A stretch of DNA of 64,000 nucleotides. It comes from Candidatus Obscuribacterales bacterium (GTDB lineage Bacteria > Cyanobacteriota > Vampirovibrionia > Obscuribacterales > Obscuribacteraceae). The translations under genes and the position numbers were made by a program. This document shows positions 34,660 through 43,696 of the stretch, one piece after another (position 1 is the stretch's first letter; the number at the start of each line of letters is the position of its first letter). The stretch covers positions 310,001-374,000 of the forward strand of contig JAIETZ010000002.1 of assembly GCA_019744775.1 (NCBI GenBank), written 5' to 3'. The notes under the pieces are model-generated. The model was not told the DNA's origin, ran no database searches, and worked only from the letters and a program-made list of their open reading frames with translations.

Positions 34660-35016
34660 TTACGCTTCGAGATTTGGATAGACAGCAGTGCGTGGTGGCA
34701 CTACTGTAGCGTCAGCCACTTTGGTTCCGCATGTTGTGCAGAAGTTAGCTGCCGCCGGCAATGGCTTATTGCACGGTGTGCAATGTTTTTCTTTTGGTGG
34801 ACGCTGTCCTTGTTTGGCGCCGCAAGAGAGACAGAATAAATCAGAAGCTCTCACTTCAGTGGCACAAGAATGACAAACAACGGCTTCAGTTGGATTTGGG
34901 CCGGCAAAATCCATTTTGCGTGCGTGCCCACACTTGCGGCAGAATTTTGCGTTGTCTCTGTTTTCAGTTGAACAACTCGGGCAGGTATAAGCTTTGGTTG
35001 AATCTGTGTTGCTCAT
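34660..35016 (-). CDS. triple zinc-ribbon protein
   Basis: The 118 residues carry three C-x2-C...C-x2-C zinc ribbons: CPSCSTENRDNAKFCRKCG, CHSCATEVRASDLFCLSCG and CTPCNKPLPAAANFCTTCG. Such proteins bind zinc and act as small scaffolds or nucleic-acid or protein adaptors. No catalytic domain is present. Its end lies 6 nt beyond the tRNA gene on the opposite strand. The same kind of ribbon occurs at the C-terminus of the crotonase at 62145. Confidence 0.85.
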   Translation of the reverse strand: MSNTDSTKAYTCPSCSTENRDNAKFCRKCGHARKMDFAGPNPTEAVVCHSCATEVRASDLFCLSCGAKQGQRPPKEKHCTPCNKPLPAAANFCTTCGTKVADATVVPPRTAVYPNLEA

Positions 35017-35082
35017 TGGTTTTTCCTTTTTAGAATGCCATGGCCTTATTCAATAAATTGGATGCCGTTATTTCTGTGCCAG

Positions 35083-36270
35083 TTATTTTGATGCTAGTTT
35101 AACTAAGCGCTTTTGAGCAGCAACAAGGGTTTCATCCTTGCGGCTGAAGCAGAAGCGGACATATTTATGTCCTTTGTCGTCTGCAAAAAAGCTGGAACCT
35201 GGAACAACCGCAACGCCTATGTCCTGAACCAAGTGCTGAGTAAATTCAACATCCGTCTTATAGCCGTATTTGCTGATATCAGTCATTACGTAATAGGCAC
35301 CTTGCGGCTTGAAGTATTTGATACCAGATTCATCCAGTATCTTGAGCATGGTATCACGTTTTTTCGTGTATTCATGAGTTAAATCCTGGTAGTAGCGCTC
35401 AGGCAATTTAAGAGCCGTGACAGCAGCTCGCTGCAGCGGAGCGGGCGATCCAACTGTTAGAAAATCGTGCACCTTACGAATGGATGATGTTAAATCAGAA
35501 GAAGCAATTGCCCAACCGACGCGCCATCCGGTGACACTATAAGTCTTAGATAAACCACTGATGGTTACGGTCAAATCTTGCATGCCGTCAATGGTGGCAA
35601 TTGAGATGTGCTTTAAATCGTCGTACAAAATATGTTCGTAAATCTCGTCAGTTATTGCCAGCACACCCCACTTTTGGCAAAGCTTAGCGATGAGTTCTAG
35701 TTCTTGGCGGTTGAATACTTTACCAGTGGGGTTATGGGGCGTATTGATAATAATTGCTCGTGTTTTGGAATTGAAAGCGGCTTCCAATTCCTTCTCGTCA
35801 AACGTCCAATCAGGTGTGCGCAGAGTTACATACCTTGGTGTAGCACCGGACAAAATTGCGTCCGGTCCATAATTTTCATAGAAGGGCTCAAAGACAATTA
35901 CTTCTTCTTGGGGATCAATTAGAGCCAAAGCACTAGCGATCATCGCTTCGGTGGTACCACAGCAAACTGTGATCTGTGTTTCCGGGTCTACATTCAATCC
36001 CAGATAGCTAGCTGACTTTTCGGCAATTGCCTCACGCAAAAGCTTGTCACCCCAGGTGATGGCATATTGATTGACGTCGTCGTTAATAGCTTGGCAAGCG
36101 GCTTTCTTCAATTCGGGAGGAGCCGGGAAGTCAGGAAGACCTTGCGCTAAATTGACCGCTTGATACTTTGCGGCCAAACGCGACATTTCGCGGATAACGG
36201 ATTCGGAAAACTGACTTGCTTTAGCGGAGCTTCTCTTCAGCTCGACGATTGGATTCATGACGACACTCAC
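35083..36270 (-). CDS. class I/II PLP-dependent aminotransferase
   Basis: This fold-type I aminotransferase is closest in pattern to methionine/kynurenine/glutamine transaminases (YbdL or KAT type). It has AQGLPDFPAP near the N-terminus, the phosphate-loop GTTEAM, NTPHNPTG (Asn180), Asp208 and Tyr211 in ITDEIYEH, the Schiff-base Lys242 in SGLSKTYSVTGWRVGW, and the carboxylate-binding Arg in VRFCFS. It probably transaminates an amino acid in the cytoplasm, possibly in methionine salvage. The start is GTG at 36270 or ATG at 36258. The gene stands alone, divergent from galK. Confidence 0.9.
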   Translation of the reverse strand: MSVVMNPIVELKRSSAKASQFSESVIREMSRLAAKYQAVNLAQGLPDFPAPPELKKAACQAINDDVNQYAITWGDKLLREAIAEKSASYLGLNVDPETQITVCCGTTEAMIASALALIDPQEEVIVFEPFYENYGPDAILSGATPRYVTLRTPDWTFDEKELEAAFNSKTRAIIINTPHNPTGKVFNRQELELIAKLCQKWGVLAITDEIYEHILYDDLKHISIATIDGMQDLTVTISGLSKTYSVTGWRVGWAIASSDLTSSIRKVHDFLTVGSPAPLQRAAVTALKLPERYYQDLTHEYTKKRDTMLKILDESGIKYFKPQGAYYVMTDISKYGYKTDVEFTQHLVQDIGVAVVPGSSFFADDKGHKYVRFCFSRKDETLVAAQKRLVKLASK

Positions 36271-36289
36271 TGCTTGACAAAGGGCGTAA

Positions 36290-36308
36290 ACAAGCCACTG
36301 CGGCTTGT
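36290..36308. promoter_or_regulatory. inverted repeat ACAAGCC-ACTGC-GGCTTGT in the aminotransferase/galK divergent region
   Basis: A perfect 7-bp inverted repeat with a 5-nt spacer lies 20 nt before the aminotransferase start and about 180 bp before galK. It may be an operator or a leader hairpin of the aminotransferase transcript. The rest of the 219-bp gap shows no gene. Confidence 0.35.
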
Positions 36309-36489
36309 AGGACTATAGTTAAGCACGCGCCACCATCTTTGTCATTTCAATCGAAACTGGGTCAATTGCAGGGGAGCAATGCCTGCCATCTCTGCGCGTT
36401 AAAACCAGATAATAGCCATTGGCCGGCACTTTGCGATAATACGCAGCGTCCGATGGTATCCATGTCAGAAGCCCTCGAGGAAACGCGCT

Positions 36490-37794
36490 GTGGATTTAGC
36501 CAGACTCCAGGAAACCTTCATCGATCTCTTTGGAGAAACGCCACGTTTTTTCCGCGCACCCGGACGCATCAATCTTATTGGCGAACACACCGATTACAAT
36601 GACGGTTTTGTTCTGCCGGCAGCCATCGACAAACAAACAGTGGTGGCAGCCTGTCCGCGCAACGATCGCAAAGTCATTGTTCACTCACTAAACTTCGATC
36701 AAACCGTCGAATTTGATTTAAACGAGGCGCCTGGCAAACGCAAGAAAGCAAGCAACCCAAGCTGGCAAGGATACGTTGAAGGTACTGCTCGCGTTCTGGA
36801 AGCGGAAGGCTTCAAGCTGACAGGCGCAAATATGCTTGTCCTAAGTGATATCACATTGGGTGCCGGACTATCATCATCAGCGGCATTGGAACTGGCAATT
36901 GGTTTTGCCCTGACACAAATTTCCGGACACAGCATCGACAAGCTGAAGCTGGCACAGATAGGCCAACGTGCCGAGCACGAATATGCAGGCACTCGCTGCG
37001 GCATTATGGACCAGTATGTTTCAGCTTTTGGCAAAGCAGATCATGCACTTTTGTTAGATTGTCGTTCAATGACTTCTAAGTCCGTCCCTATAGATACGAC
37101 AGCATTCTCGATAGTTGTTTGCGAATCCAAAGTCGGACACGAACTGGCAGTATCCGAATACAACAAGCGCCGCGCCGAATGTGAACGTGCTGTGCAAATC
37201 CTCCACAAGTTTGACCCTGATTTCACATCACTTCGCGATGTACCTGTTGAGATGTTCGAAAAACTCGCACCACATTTACCGGAAGCCATTCGCCGCCGCG
37301 TCAAACACGTGGTCACGGAAAACGAACGCACAAGAGAAGCAGCATTGGCTCTCAAAAAAGGCGACATAACCAAAGTTGGCGAATTGATGTATTTGTCACA
37401 CAAGTCATTGAAAGATGACTACGCTGTCTCTTGCCGCGAACTTGATTTGCTTGTCGATATCGCCCGATCCATTGACGGCACTTTCGGTGCAAGAATGACC
37501 GGGGGCGGCTTCGGCGGCTGTACAGTCAACATCGTCGAAAAAGATCTCGTTGAATACTTTAAGCAAACACTTGGACGTCGCTATCGCGAAGAGACAGGAA
37601 TAATCCCGTCGCTTCATGTAGTCAACGCCAGTAGCGGCATATCGGAGATAAAAGATCTAACCGAGCGCAAGAAGACATTTTCTCTGGGCATGAGACAAAA
37701 GAGAACAACCCTTCCTGACGGGCGATATCTCCTTTATTACAGCTTCGATAGCGAAAAAGAAAAAGGCGGGTCGTCAGAGACTACGCATGTCTGA
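36490..37794 (+). CDS. galK: galactokinase
   Basis: GalK phosphorylates galactose to galactose-1-phosphate in the Leloir pathway. All GHMP motifs are present: GRINLIGEHTDYNDGFVLP (25-43), the ATP loop LGAGLSSSAALE (123-134), the catalytic Asp174 in GIMDQY, and the third motif MTGGGFGG at 336-343. GTG at 36490 starts just before the domain. The end carries about 45 extra residues with KRTTLPDGRYLLYY that are not part of the usual enzyme. The next gene, galT, overlaps by 8 nt. Confidence 0.95.
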   Translation: MDLARLQETFIDLFGETPRFFRAPGRINLIGEHTDYNDGFVLPAAIDKQTVVAACPRNDRKVIVHSLNFDQTVEFDLNEAPGKRKKASNPSWQGYVEGTARVLEAEGFKLTGANMLVLSDITLGAGLSSSAALELAIGFALTQISGHSIDKLKLAQIGQRAEHEYAGTRCGIMDQYVSAFGKADHALLLDCRSMTSKSVPIDTTAFSIVVCESKVGHELAVSEYNKRRAECERAVQILHKFDPDFTSLRDVPVEMFEKLAPHLPEAIRRRVKHVVTENERTREAALALKKGDITKVGELMYLSHKSLKDDYAVSCRELDLLVDIARSIDGTFGARMTGGGFGGCTVNIVEKDLVEYFKQTLGRRYREETGIIPSLHVVNASSGISEIKDLTERKKTFSLGMRQKRTTLPDGRYLLYYSFDSEKEKGGSSETTHV

Positions 37795-38785
37795 ATTACG
37801 CTGGAATCCTCTTTTAGGTGAGTGGGTCGCAACGGCCACGCACCGGCAGGATCGCACATTCCTGCCGCCCAAAGACTTTTGCCCCTTATGCCCGACAAAG
37901 AAAAATGGTTTCCCCACGGAAATCCCTGAAAAGACTTATGACATTGTCGTCTTTGAGAATCGCTTTCCGAGTTTGAAACGCATGCCCGGTTTGCCGGCTG
38001 TTGAAGACAGCGACCTTTACCCAGTCGAACCCGGTCAAGGCTTATGCGAGGTCATTCTTTATTCACCTGATCACAACACATCGTTGGCAGAAGAACCCAT
38101 CTCACAAATCGAGAAGCTCGTAAGAGTATGGACCGACAGGTTCTTCAAAGCCAGCTCACTTTCCTTTGTCGATTATGTTTTTATCTTTGAAAACAAAGGC
38201 GAGGAAATAGGTGTCACTATCCACCACCCACATGGACAGCTTTACGGCTATCCGTTTATTCCACCAAAAATCAAACAAGAATTAGATCAATGTCGACAAC
38301 ACATGAATCGTTTGGGGACATGTCTCATCTGTGACATCATCAAGGAAGAATTTGCCAACGGACAAAGAATCATTGATCAAAACAAGCACTTTGTAGCTTA
38401 CATTCCCTTCTTCGCACGTTGGCCGTACGAAGTTCACATTGCCTCAAAAAAGCATCTGCAAGCGCTCACCGATTTAAGTGATGTCGAGCAAAAGGCTCTG
38501 GCTAAAATACTTAAGTCAATAACCTCTGCTTACGACAAACTGTTTGATAAGAGTTTCCCTTACATGATGGTCCTTCATCAGCGGCCGACAGACGGGGACA
38601 ATTACGACTATTATCATTTCCATATTGAGTTTTACCCACCAATGCGTGCTGCAAACAAGCTAAAATACTTGGCCGGAAGCGAAACAGGAGCCGGTGTCTT
38701 TATTAACGATACCTTGGCTGAAGATAAGGCCAAAGAGCTGCGCAAACGAGTTCGAAAACCAAGCAAAGTAGGAGCATCGAAGTGA
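37787..38785 (+). CDS. galT: galactose-1-phosphate uridylyltransferase
   Basis: GalT exchanges UMP between UDP-glucose and galactose-1-phosphate through a uridylyl-His intermediate. The active-site HPH is at 147-149 in HHPHGQLYGYPF, a zinc-type CPLC pair is at 32-35, and the second half includes CLICDI, FARWPYEVHI and the HFHIEFYPP motif. Length is 332 residues. It overlaps galK by 8 nt and the methyltransferase gene by 4 nt, so translation is coupled. Confidence 0.95.
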   Translation: MSELRWNPLLGEWVATATHRQDRTFLPPKDFCPLCPTKKNGFPTEIPEKTYDIVVFENRFPSLKRMPGLPAVEDSDLYPVEPGQGLCEVILYSPDHNTSLAEEPISQIEKLVRVWTDRFFKASSLSFVDYVFIFENKGEEIGVTIHHPHGQLYGYPFIPPKIKQELDQCRQHMNRLGTCLICDIIKEEFANGQRIIDQNKHFVAYIPFFARWPYEVHIASKKHLQALTDLSDVEQKALAKILKSITSAYDKLFDKSFPYMMVLHQRPTDGDNYDYYHFHIEFYPPMRAANKLKYLAGSETGAGVFINDTLAEDKAKELRKRVRKPSKVGASK

Positions 38786-39522
38786 GCCTGAATACCCCCA
38801 GCGAATTTGTCCTCGAAGGCATAGCTTTTTTCGGCAGAACACTGAATGAATACTTGGGCATGTTTGCCATTACGCTTGATGAATTGAAAGGCAAGAAAAT
38901 CCTTGATTGTCCATCAGGACCCGCCTCATTTGTGGCTGAAGCGACAAGACTGGGAATAGATGCCATCGGTTGTGATCCGCTCTACAAACAAGACTATCAA
39001 CGGTTGGCAGACAAAGCACGCAATGACATTATTCGCTCACTGGACAGAACAGCCAAAACACCTGAGCTTTTCTACAGGCAAACTGACGAAGAAATCAATG
39101 CTTTCAGAGACGAAAAACTAAAAGCAGCAGAAATCTTTGCCGCCGATTACACAGAAGGATTTAAAAGTGGCCGTTATCTTAATGCTGCTCTTCCAGCGCT
39201 TCCATTTGCCGGCAAGAGTTTTGATATTACCTTGAGCGGCAATTTGCTCTTCCTCTACACAGAGCATAAATATGGCGGAATCATAGACGACTCCGTATTT
39301 GACTATGACTTTCATCTCAACGCAATAAAGGAACTTATTCGCGTAACCAAGAAAGAAATTCGCTTGTACCCGATTGAAATGCCCAAAGTCGGCATGCATC
39401 AGTTTATCGAACGCCTCGTCCCAGATTTGAAAGCTCTAGGCGTCGACTCAAAAATTCAGCGTGGCACATATAGAGACATCCGCGGTGCCGATCATGTGCT
39501 GGTCTTGAATCTAGAGGGTTAA
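38782..39522 (+). CDS. SAM-dependent methyltransferase-like protein
   Basis: A Rossmann-type motif I (ILDCPSGPASFVAEATRLG, about 37-55) and acidic motif II (AIGCDPLY) point to a class I methyltransferase. The post-I region is long and helical, and the motif IV-like segment SFDITLSGNLLFLY lacks the usual D/N-P-P, so the substrate is not a nucleic-acid base. The start GTG overlaps the galT stop (GTGA). It lies between galT and an aldolase-like gene in the same operon, with no obvious link to galactose use. Function unassigned. Confidence 0.75.
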   Translation: MSLNTPSEFVLEGIAFFGRTLNEYLGMFAITLDELKGKKILDCPSGPASFVAEATRLGIDAIGCDPLYKQDYQRLADKARNDIIRSLDRTAKTPELFYRQTDEEINAFRDEKLKAAEIFAADYTEGFKSGRYLNAALPALPFAGKSFDITLSGNLLFLYTEHKYGGIIDDSVFDYDFHLNAIKELIRVTKKEIRLYPIEMPKVGMHQFIERLVPDLKALGVDSKIQRGTYRDIRGADHVLVLNLEG

Positions 39523-39526
39523 GAGA

Positions 39527-40600
39527 ATGAAAGGACTTAACTGGCACGACGATTTAACGCCTGCAGAGGAATTTGAAGAACTTGCAGCATATTGCCGCAA
39601 GCACAATATTGAGTCGGACATTTACGGTGAAGGTAAATTCCTCAACGACTTTGAAGAAGAAATAGCCAAATTTCTCGGCCTGGATGCAGCCGTATTTATG
39701 CCCAGCGGTACTATGGCTCAACAAATAGCCCTACGGATTTGGGCAGAAAGACTCAAGATAAAAACAGTCGCCCTGCACGAAACAAGCCACGTTGAAGCAA
39801 ACGAAAAGCGTGGTTATTCTTACCTGCACGGCTTGCAAACTATAACATTGGGCGGCATGAACTCAGCAATTCTTGCCAAACACTTAGACGAAATAAAAGA
39901 GCCTGTAAGCACTTTGCTTATTGAATTACCGATGCGCGCACTGGGAGGACTCTTACCGACCTGGGATGAACTTTTAGAACTGTTGAACTTAGCGAGATCT
40001 AGAAAAATCAAAGTTCATCTAGATGGCGCACGCATTTGGGAAGCCAGTACCTTTTACGATAAATCCTGCGCCGACATTTGTCAGCTATTCGACTCAGTCT
40101 ATGTCTCTTTCTATAAAGGAATAGGCGGCATGACCGGCTCCATGTTGCTTGGACCAAATGACTTTATTGAAGAGTCTCGTATTTGGCTCAGACGCCACGG
40201 CGGCAATCTCCATACAATGACGCCCTATGTTGTCTCTGCAAAACTCAATTTCGAAAAGCGCATCAACAAAATGCACAAATACCGCAATCGTGCCATATCA
40301 CTTGCCAAAGCACTCAAGGATATTCCTGGTCTTGAAACAAAGCCGGATCCGCCACAAGTGAACATGTTCCATGTTTTTATTAATGCCTCACTTGATCAAC
40401 TGCAAAAGGCGCACGAAACGCTTATGAAAGAAGACAACTTCAGGCTTTGCACGCGCTTTGCGGAAACACAAATCCCGAATTGGACGCGTACGGAGATTGC
40501 TGTCGGCGATCAGGCTCTATCTCTTTCCAACGAAGAAATCGTTGAGAAATACCGAAAGCTAATAGCTCTTGCCGGTAATCAATTAAAAGTGCCTGTCTAA
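39527..40600 (+). CDS. threonine aldolase / beta-eliminating lyase family PLP enzyme
   Basis: The 357-residue protein is a fold-type I PLP enzyme of the low-specificity threonine aldolase group. It has the MPSGTMAQQIAL phosphate loop, HETSHVE, the PLP-ring Asp166 in VHLDGARIWEAS, and the Schiff-base Lys197 in SFYKGIGGMTGS. These enzymes cleave threonine to glycine and acetaldehyde. The N-terminal DDLTPAEEFEEL and the IYGEGKFLNDFEEE segments replace the usual DxxGG start, so the substrate may differ. It begins 4 nt after the methyltransferase gene. Its stop interleaves with the stop of the convergent secreted-protein gene. Confidence 0.82.
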   Translation: MKGLNWHDDLTPAEEFEELAAYCRKHNIESDIYGEGKFLNDFEEEIAKFLGLDAAVFMPSGTMAQQIALRIWAERLKIKTVALHETSHVEANEKRGYSYLHGLQTITLGGMNSAILAKHLDEIKEPVSTLLIELPMRALGGLLPTWDELLELLNLARSRKIKVHLDGARIWEASTFYDKSCADICQLFDSVYVSFYKGIGGMTGSMLLGPNDFIEESRIWLRRHGGNLHTMTPYVVSAKLNFEKRINKMHKYRNRAISLAKALKDIPGLETKPDPPQVNMFHVFINASLDQLQKAHETLMKEDNFRLCTRFAETQIPNWTRTEIAVGDQALSLSNEEIVEKYRKLIALAGNQLKVPV

Positions 40601-41208
40601 TCCAAGAAGTACGATTTGCCGCTGGCAATCTTTTTCATAGATTTAGCCAATTGACGACGGGCATTATCAAACCCTGCGACATCTTCATACATCGTATGAG
40701 CAGCATCTTGTACTTGATCGTCATCACAAGTACTGCCTTTGGCAATGGCTTTTAGTCTCGGCACATCCGCTTGCAAGTCGCCGGCGATGCGTTGCATTTC
40801 TTTGACGTCGAAACTGCTTTCACCATCAACCATAGAGGCAACATTATTCACTTCTGTTTGCAGGAGACTGGTCAACTTCTCAATTTGGTAAAGGTATAGA
40901 TCAAGCCATTCTTTGCGTGGCGGCAAAACACCTGTCGAACCTGGCGCTATCGGTGTAAATAACTGGTCATCAAGAAAAGCTCTGTCAAGAATGTCCGGAT
41001 CGCTATCTGATCCCTCAATGCGATTTACTTCATTAGCTAATCCTGCAAGCGATCTCTTCAAATTATGAGAGACCCTGCCAAGATCATTTACTGAGTTAAC
41101 AAGAGTATTGGTGGCACCAGGCGCGACACCACTAACCTTTTCAGCAGACGCAGGTAATGCCGTCAAAGCGACTATGGAAGACAACAAAATGAATCTATTC
41201 ACTCTCAC
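40597..41208 (-). CDS. secreted helical protein of unknown function
   Basis: A Sec signal peptide (basic MRVNR, hydrophobic core, ALPASA cleavage site near residue 22) precedes a mature region of about 180 residues that is predicted to be mostly helical, with heptad-like LVNSVNDLGRVSHNLKRSLAGL and IEKLTSLLQTEVNNV. Two Cys (one in STCDDD) do not form an obvious pair. It is periplasmic or surface-exposed. It is the last of three minus-strand genes for exported proteins and no family is recognised. Confidence 0.65.
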   Translation of the reverse strand: MRVNRFILLSSIVALTALPASAEKVSGVAPGATNTLVNSVNDLGRVSHNLKRSLAGLANEVNRIEGSDSDPDILDRAFLDDQLFTPIAPGSTGVLPPRKEWLDLYLYQIEKLTSLLQTEVNNVASMVDGESSFDVKEMQRIAGDLQADVPRLKAIAKGSTCDDDQVQDAAHTMYEDVAGFDNARRQLAKSMKKIASGKSYFLD

Positions 41209-41261
41209 GCCTGTTACCTCAAAAGCTACGACATGAGAATTGTATCACCGAAGTTCGCTAA

Positions 41262-41855
41262 CTATTTCCCATCCACCATGGTGCTGAGCGATCTTGGTTG
41301 ACCTTCTACATCCAAAAATTGCGACAGTCGCTTTTGTTCTTCGTCGTGAGCAAGTGCACGCATGGCATCCATGGTCGCGCGATTTTTATCTTCCAGTGCA
41401 CGCCACCATAACTCACTACCATCCATTAGTGATTCCTGAATCCAGAGAATGTGCAGTTTTTCCGGTTGAGCGGCAAATGATTTGGCTTGGTCGGAAGCCT
41501 GCCACCATTTTTGGGCAAATTCAGCGCGCTTGGAATATGGCACGTAAGTAGACATATCCTTTGCCATATTCTGCTTAGACTCTTTCAGGAATTGCGCTTC
41601 GGCTATCGCAAACTGCACCTTGTCATCCAGGGATGTTTGTCCATAGGGCGACTTAAAAATTCGCGGTAGCTCGCCGAAATACCAGCCGTCCTCCATTACT
41701 CTTTCATGTTTGCCGGCTTCTGCCCGTACTTCGTCAAAGGTTGGATCGACCAAAATACTGTGCGGCGGCGGCGCATGAAACTCCGCACAACCACCAAGGC
41801 AAATTGCGCTTATCGAAAAGATTGAGAGCACCAATGAATGTATTTTGAAGTTCAT
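41262..41855 (-). CDS. lipoprotein of unknown function
   Basis: The N-terminal signal ends in a lipobox (CLGGC, Cys at about 22), so this 197-residue protein should be lipidated. The next residues AE do not fit the strict +2 Asp inner-membrane rule, so it may reach the outer membrane. The mature part is helical and rich in Trp, Gln and Glu (KWWQASDQAKSF, ELWWRALEDKNR). No family is recognised. Its start codon is only 3 nt after the stop of the secreted protein gene upstream, so they are co-transcribed. Confidence 0.7.
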   Translation of the reverse strand: MNFKIHSLVLSIFSISAICLGGCAEFHAPPPHSILVDPTFDEVRAEAGKHERVMEDGWYFGELPRIFKSPYGQTSLDDKVQFAIAEAQFLKESKQNMAKDMSTYVPYSKRAEFAQKWWQASDQAKSFAAQPEKLHILWIQESLMDGSELWWRALEDKNRATMDAMRALAHDEEQKRLSQFLDVEGQPRSLSTMVDGK

Positions 41856-41858
41856 CGC

Positions 41859-42926
41859 TTACCAGCCGTTAATGGCTTTTACGTCGTTCCAGTAAGGACT
41901 TGTTGCCAGCTGCTTTTTGAAGGACTCAACAAATTGCTTTTTGGTAACAGGGTCCTTCTCGCCTTCAAACGTCAGGTCGCGTTTAGGCCACACCTCATCT
42001 AAAAATTCCCAGGCTGACTTTCCATTGCCGCTGTAAATAAGCTCAAGCATATTCGTGGGCAAATCAAACGGCATGGTTATCTTATCGCTGTCACGACTTT
42101 CACCCTCACCAGCGTCGCCTTCTTTAGGCGGCTGCATCGCCGTCTTAGTTTCGGCAATTATTTTCTTCATGTAAGCTGCGGTCGGTACCGGAGCTTTCAT
42201 CAGGTCCGTAGCTAAACGAAGCTTACCGTCTTTGATACGTAGAATGACTTTTATACGAGGCGAAGTCGCTGAAGAGAAATTCCAATTGGAAAAGGTATCT
42301 TCAACTCCAATTCCCTCAATGCTGCCGTCGCCGCCAATATCAATGAATTCAATCGAATCATTGCCGGTTTCAATCTTAGCCAGCTTCTTGAAGTTCGACC
42401 CTAATGAAAATATCGAATACTCATAAAGGCATTTAGCACCACAATTAGCCCGCTCAATGATTATCTCCGGACTACCGCTACCAAATGCGCTAAAGCCGGG
42501 AGCCAAAACTTTCAATGGCGCAGGTATCTTTGAAGCGAAGTCTCCAATTGAACCAACGCCTAATTTACGTGGCGGGAAGAAAGTTTTTGAAACTACAACC
42601 GGAGCGATGACTGTGAAATAGGTTGAATTGGGCCAATACTCATCCGGAAGACCTTGAGCCAAAACTTTGTTACCACGCTTCAATTTGTAAGCGCCGACAT
42701 TCCAACATTTTCCCACTTGCGGCACAAAGACATATTCGCCGATGGTTATCTTCTTGTGAGACCGTTTGACACTGTCTTTCGAAACAATGGCAAAGGCGGT
42801 GTCATCCTTGGTTGGCTTTCCAGGGACTGTTAATACATTGACAGCTTGTGCTGGGTATGCCAAAGAAGCCGCTGCCAGGGCAGCAAATAGCTGCCTTGAA
42901 AACCAGACCCGTCCTATTGTCATCAT
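41859..42926 (-). CDS. secreted protein of unknown function
   Basis: A signal peptide (residues 1-29, AYPAQA cleavage) precedes a mature protein of 325 residues rich in beta-strands. It contains GDGSIEGIGVEDTF and GSGSPEIIIERANCG, which resemble short Asp/Gly-rich repeat motifs of FG-GAP/VCBS-like propellers and could bind calcium. The C-terminal part is helical and basic (VTKKQFVESFKKQL). It is the first of three linked genes for exported proteins, divergent from lepB. No precise function is supported. Confidence 0.6.
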   Translation of the reverse strand: MMTIGRVWFSRQLFAALAAASLAYPAQAVNVLTVPGKPTKDDTAFAIVSKDSVKRSHKKITIGEYVFVPQVGKCWNVGAYKLKRGNKVLAQGLPDEYWPNSTYFTVIAPVVVSKTFFPPRKLGVGSIGDFASKIPAPLKVLAPGFSAFGSGSPEIIIERANCGAKCLYEYSIFSLGSNFKKLAKIETGNDSIEFIDIGGDGSIEGIGVEDTFSNWNFSSATSPRIKVILRIKDGKLRLATDLMKAPVPTAAYMKKIIAETKTAMQPPKEGDAGEGESRDSDKITMPFDLPTNMLELIYSGNGKSAWEFLDEVWPKRDLTFEGEKDPVTKKQFVESFKKQLATSPYWNDVKAINGW

Positions 42927-42997
42927 GATTCATGCGCTCAAAAGAGGAAACGCATATTATTGTATATTAGTTCTTCGTCCGCGCCGGGAGCGATAAC

Positions 42998-43696
42998 ATG
43001 CAAGAGAACGAAGCAAAAACAAAAAGCACATCGAGTGAATGGATCAAAGAAACCTTAAAGACACTAGCTTTGACGCTTGTCTTATTCGTCGTCATTCGCG
43101 GCACAATAGCCGAAGCAAGATATATTCCATCAAGTTCAATGGAACCAACGCTGCAAATATCCGACCGCTTGATTATCGAAAAACTGTCAGGACTTTTCCA
43201 ACAGCCGATTAAACGCGGCGATATTGTTGTGTTCTATCCTCCGGCAATTGAACTCGGGGGCAAGGACTTAAGTTATGATCCCCTCTCCTTGCTTGGTAGG
43301 TTGACGGGCTTTCCATTTCTACCTTGCGAGAAAGCTTTGATTAAGCGTGTCGTCGGGCTTCCTGGAGATCACATTCTTATTGAACATGGTGTCGGCGTTT
43401 ACATTAATGGGCAACTTTTGGACGAATCCGCATATATTAAAGAAGTACCAGGCTATGACCTCAAGACTTTGTCTGACATTGGTAATCCCTATTTCCACCC
43501 ATTTCCCAACAACATGAACCCAATCACGGTACCGGAAGGCTGTCTATTCGTAATGGGCGACAATCGCAACAACAGCGCTGATAGTCATGTCTGGGGATTT
43601 CTCGATCAAAAGCGCGTCATAGGCAGAGCATGTTTGCTCTTCTGGCGCCCATTTTTAGAGCCAAAGTATTCAACCTACACAAGCTCGGTTCACTGA
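42998..43696 (+). CDS. lepB: signal peptidase I
   Basis: Type I signal peptidase removes Sec/Tat leader peptides at the outer face of the inner membrane. A single N-terminal membrane helix (about 20-38) is followed by the catalytic Ser47 in SSSMEP, the general-base Lys116 in LIKRVVGLPGD, GDIVVF, and the C-terminal box GDNRNNSADSHVWG. The 232-residue length suits a single-anchor enzyme with an insertion around GGKDLSYDPLSLLG. It ends with a 7-nt overlap of the convergent ArnT-like gene. Confidence 0.95.
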   Translation: MQENEAKTKSTSSEWIKETLKTLALTLVLFVVIRGTIAEARYIPSSSMEPTLQISDRLIIEKLSGLFQQPIKRGDIVVFYPPAIELGGKDLSYDPLSLLGRLTGFPFLPCEKALIKRVVGLPGDHILIEHGVGVYINGQLLDESAYIKEVPGYDLKTLSDIGNPYFHPFPNNMNPITVPEGCLFVMGDNRNNSADSHVWGFLDQKRVIGRACLLFWRPFLEPKYSTYTSSVH

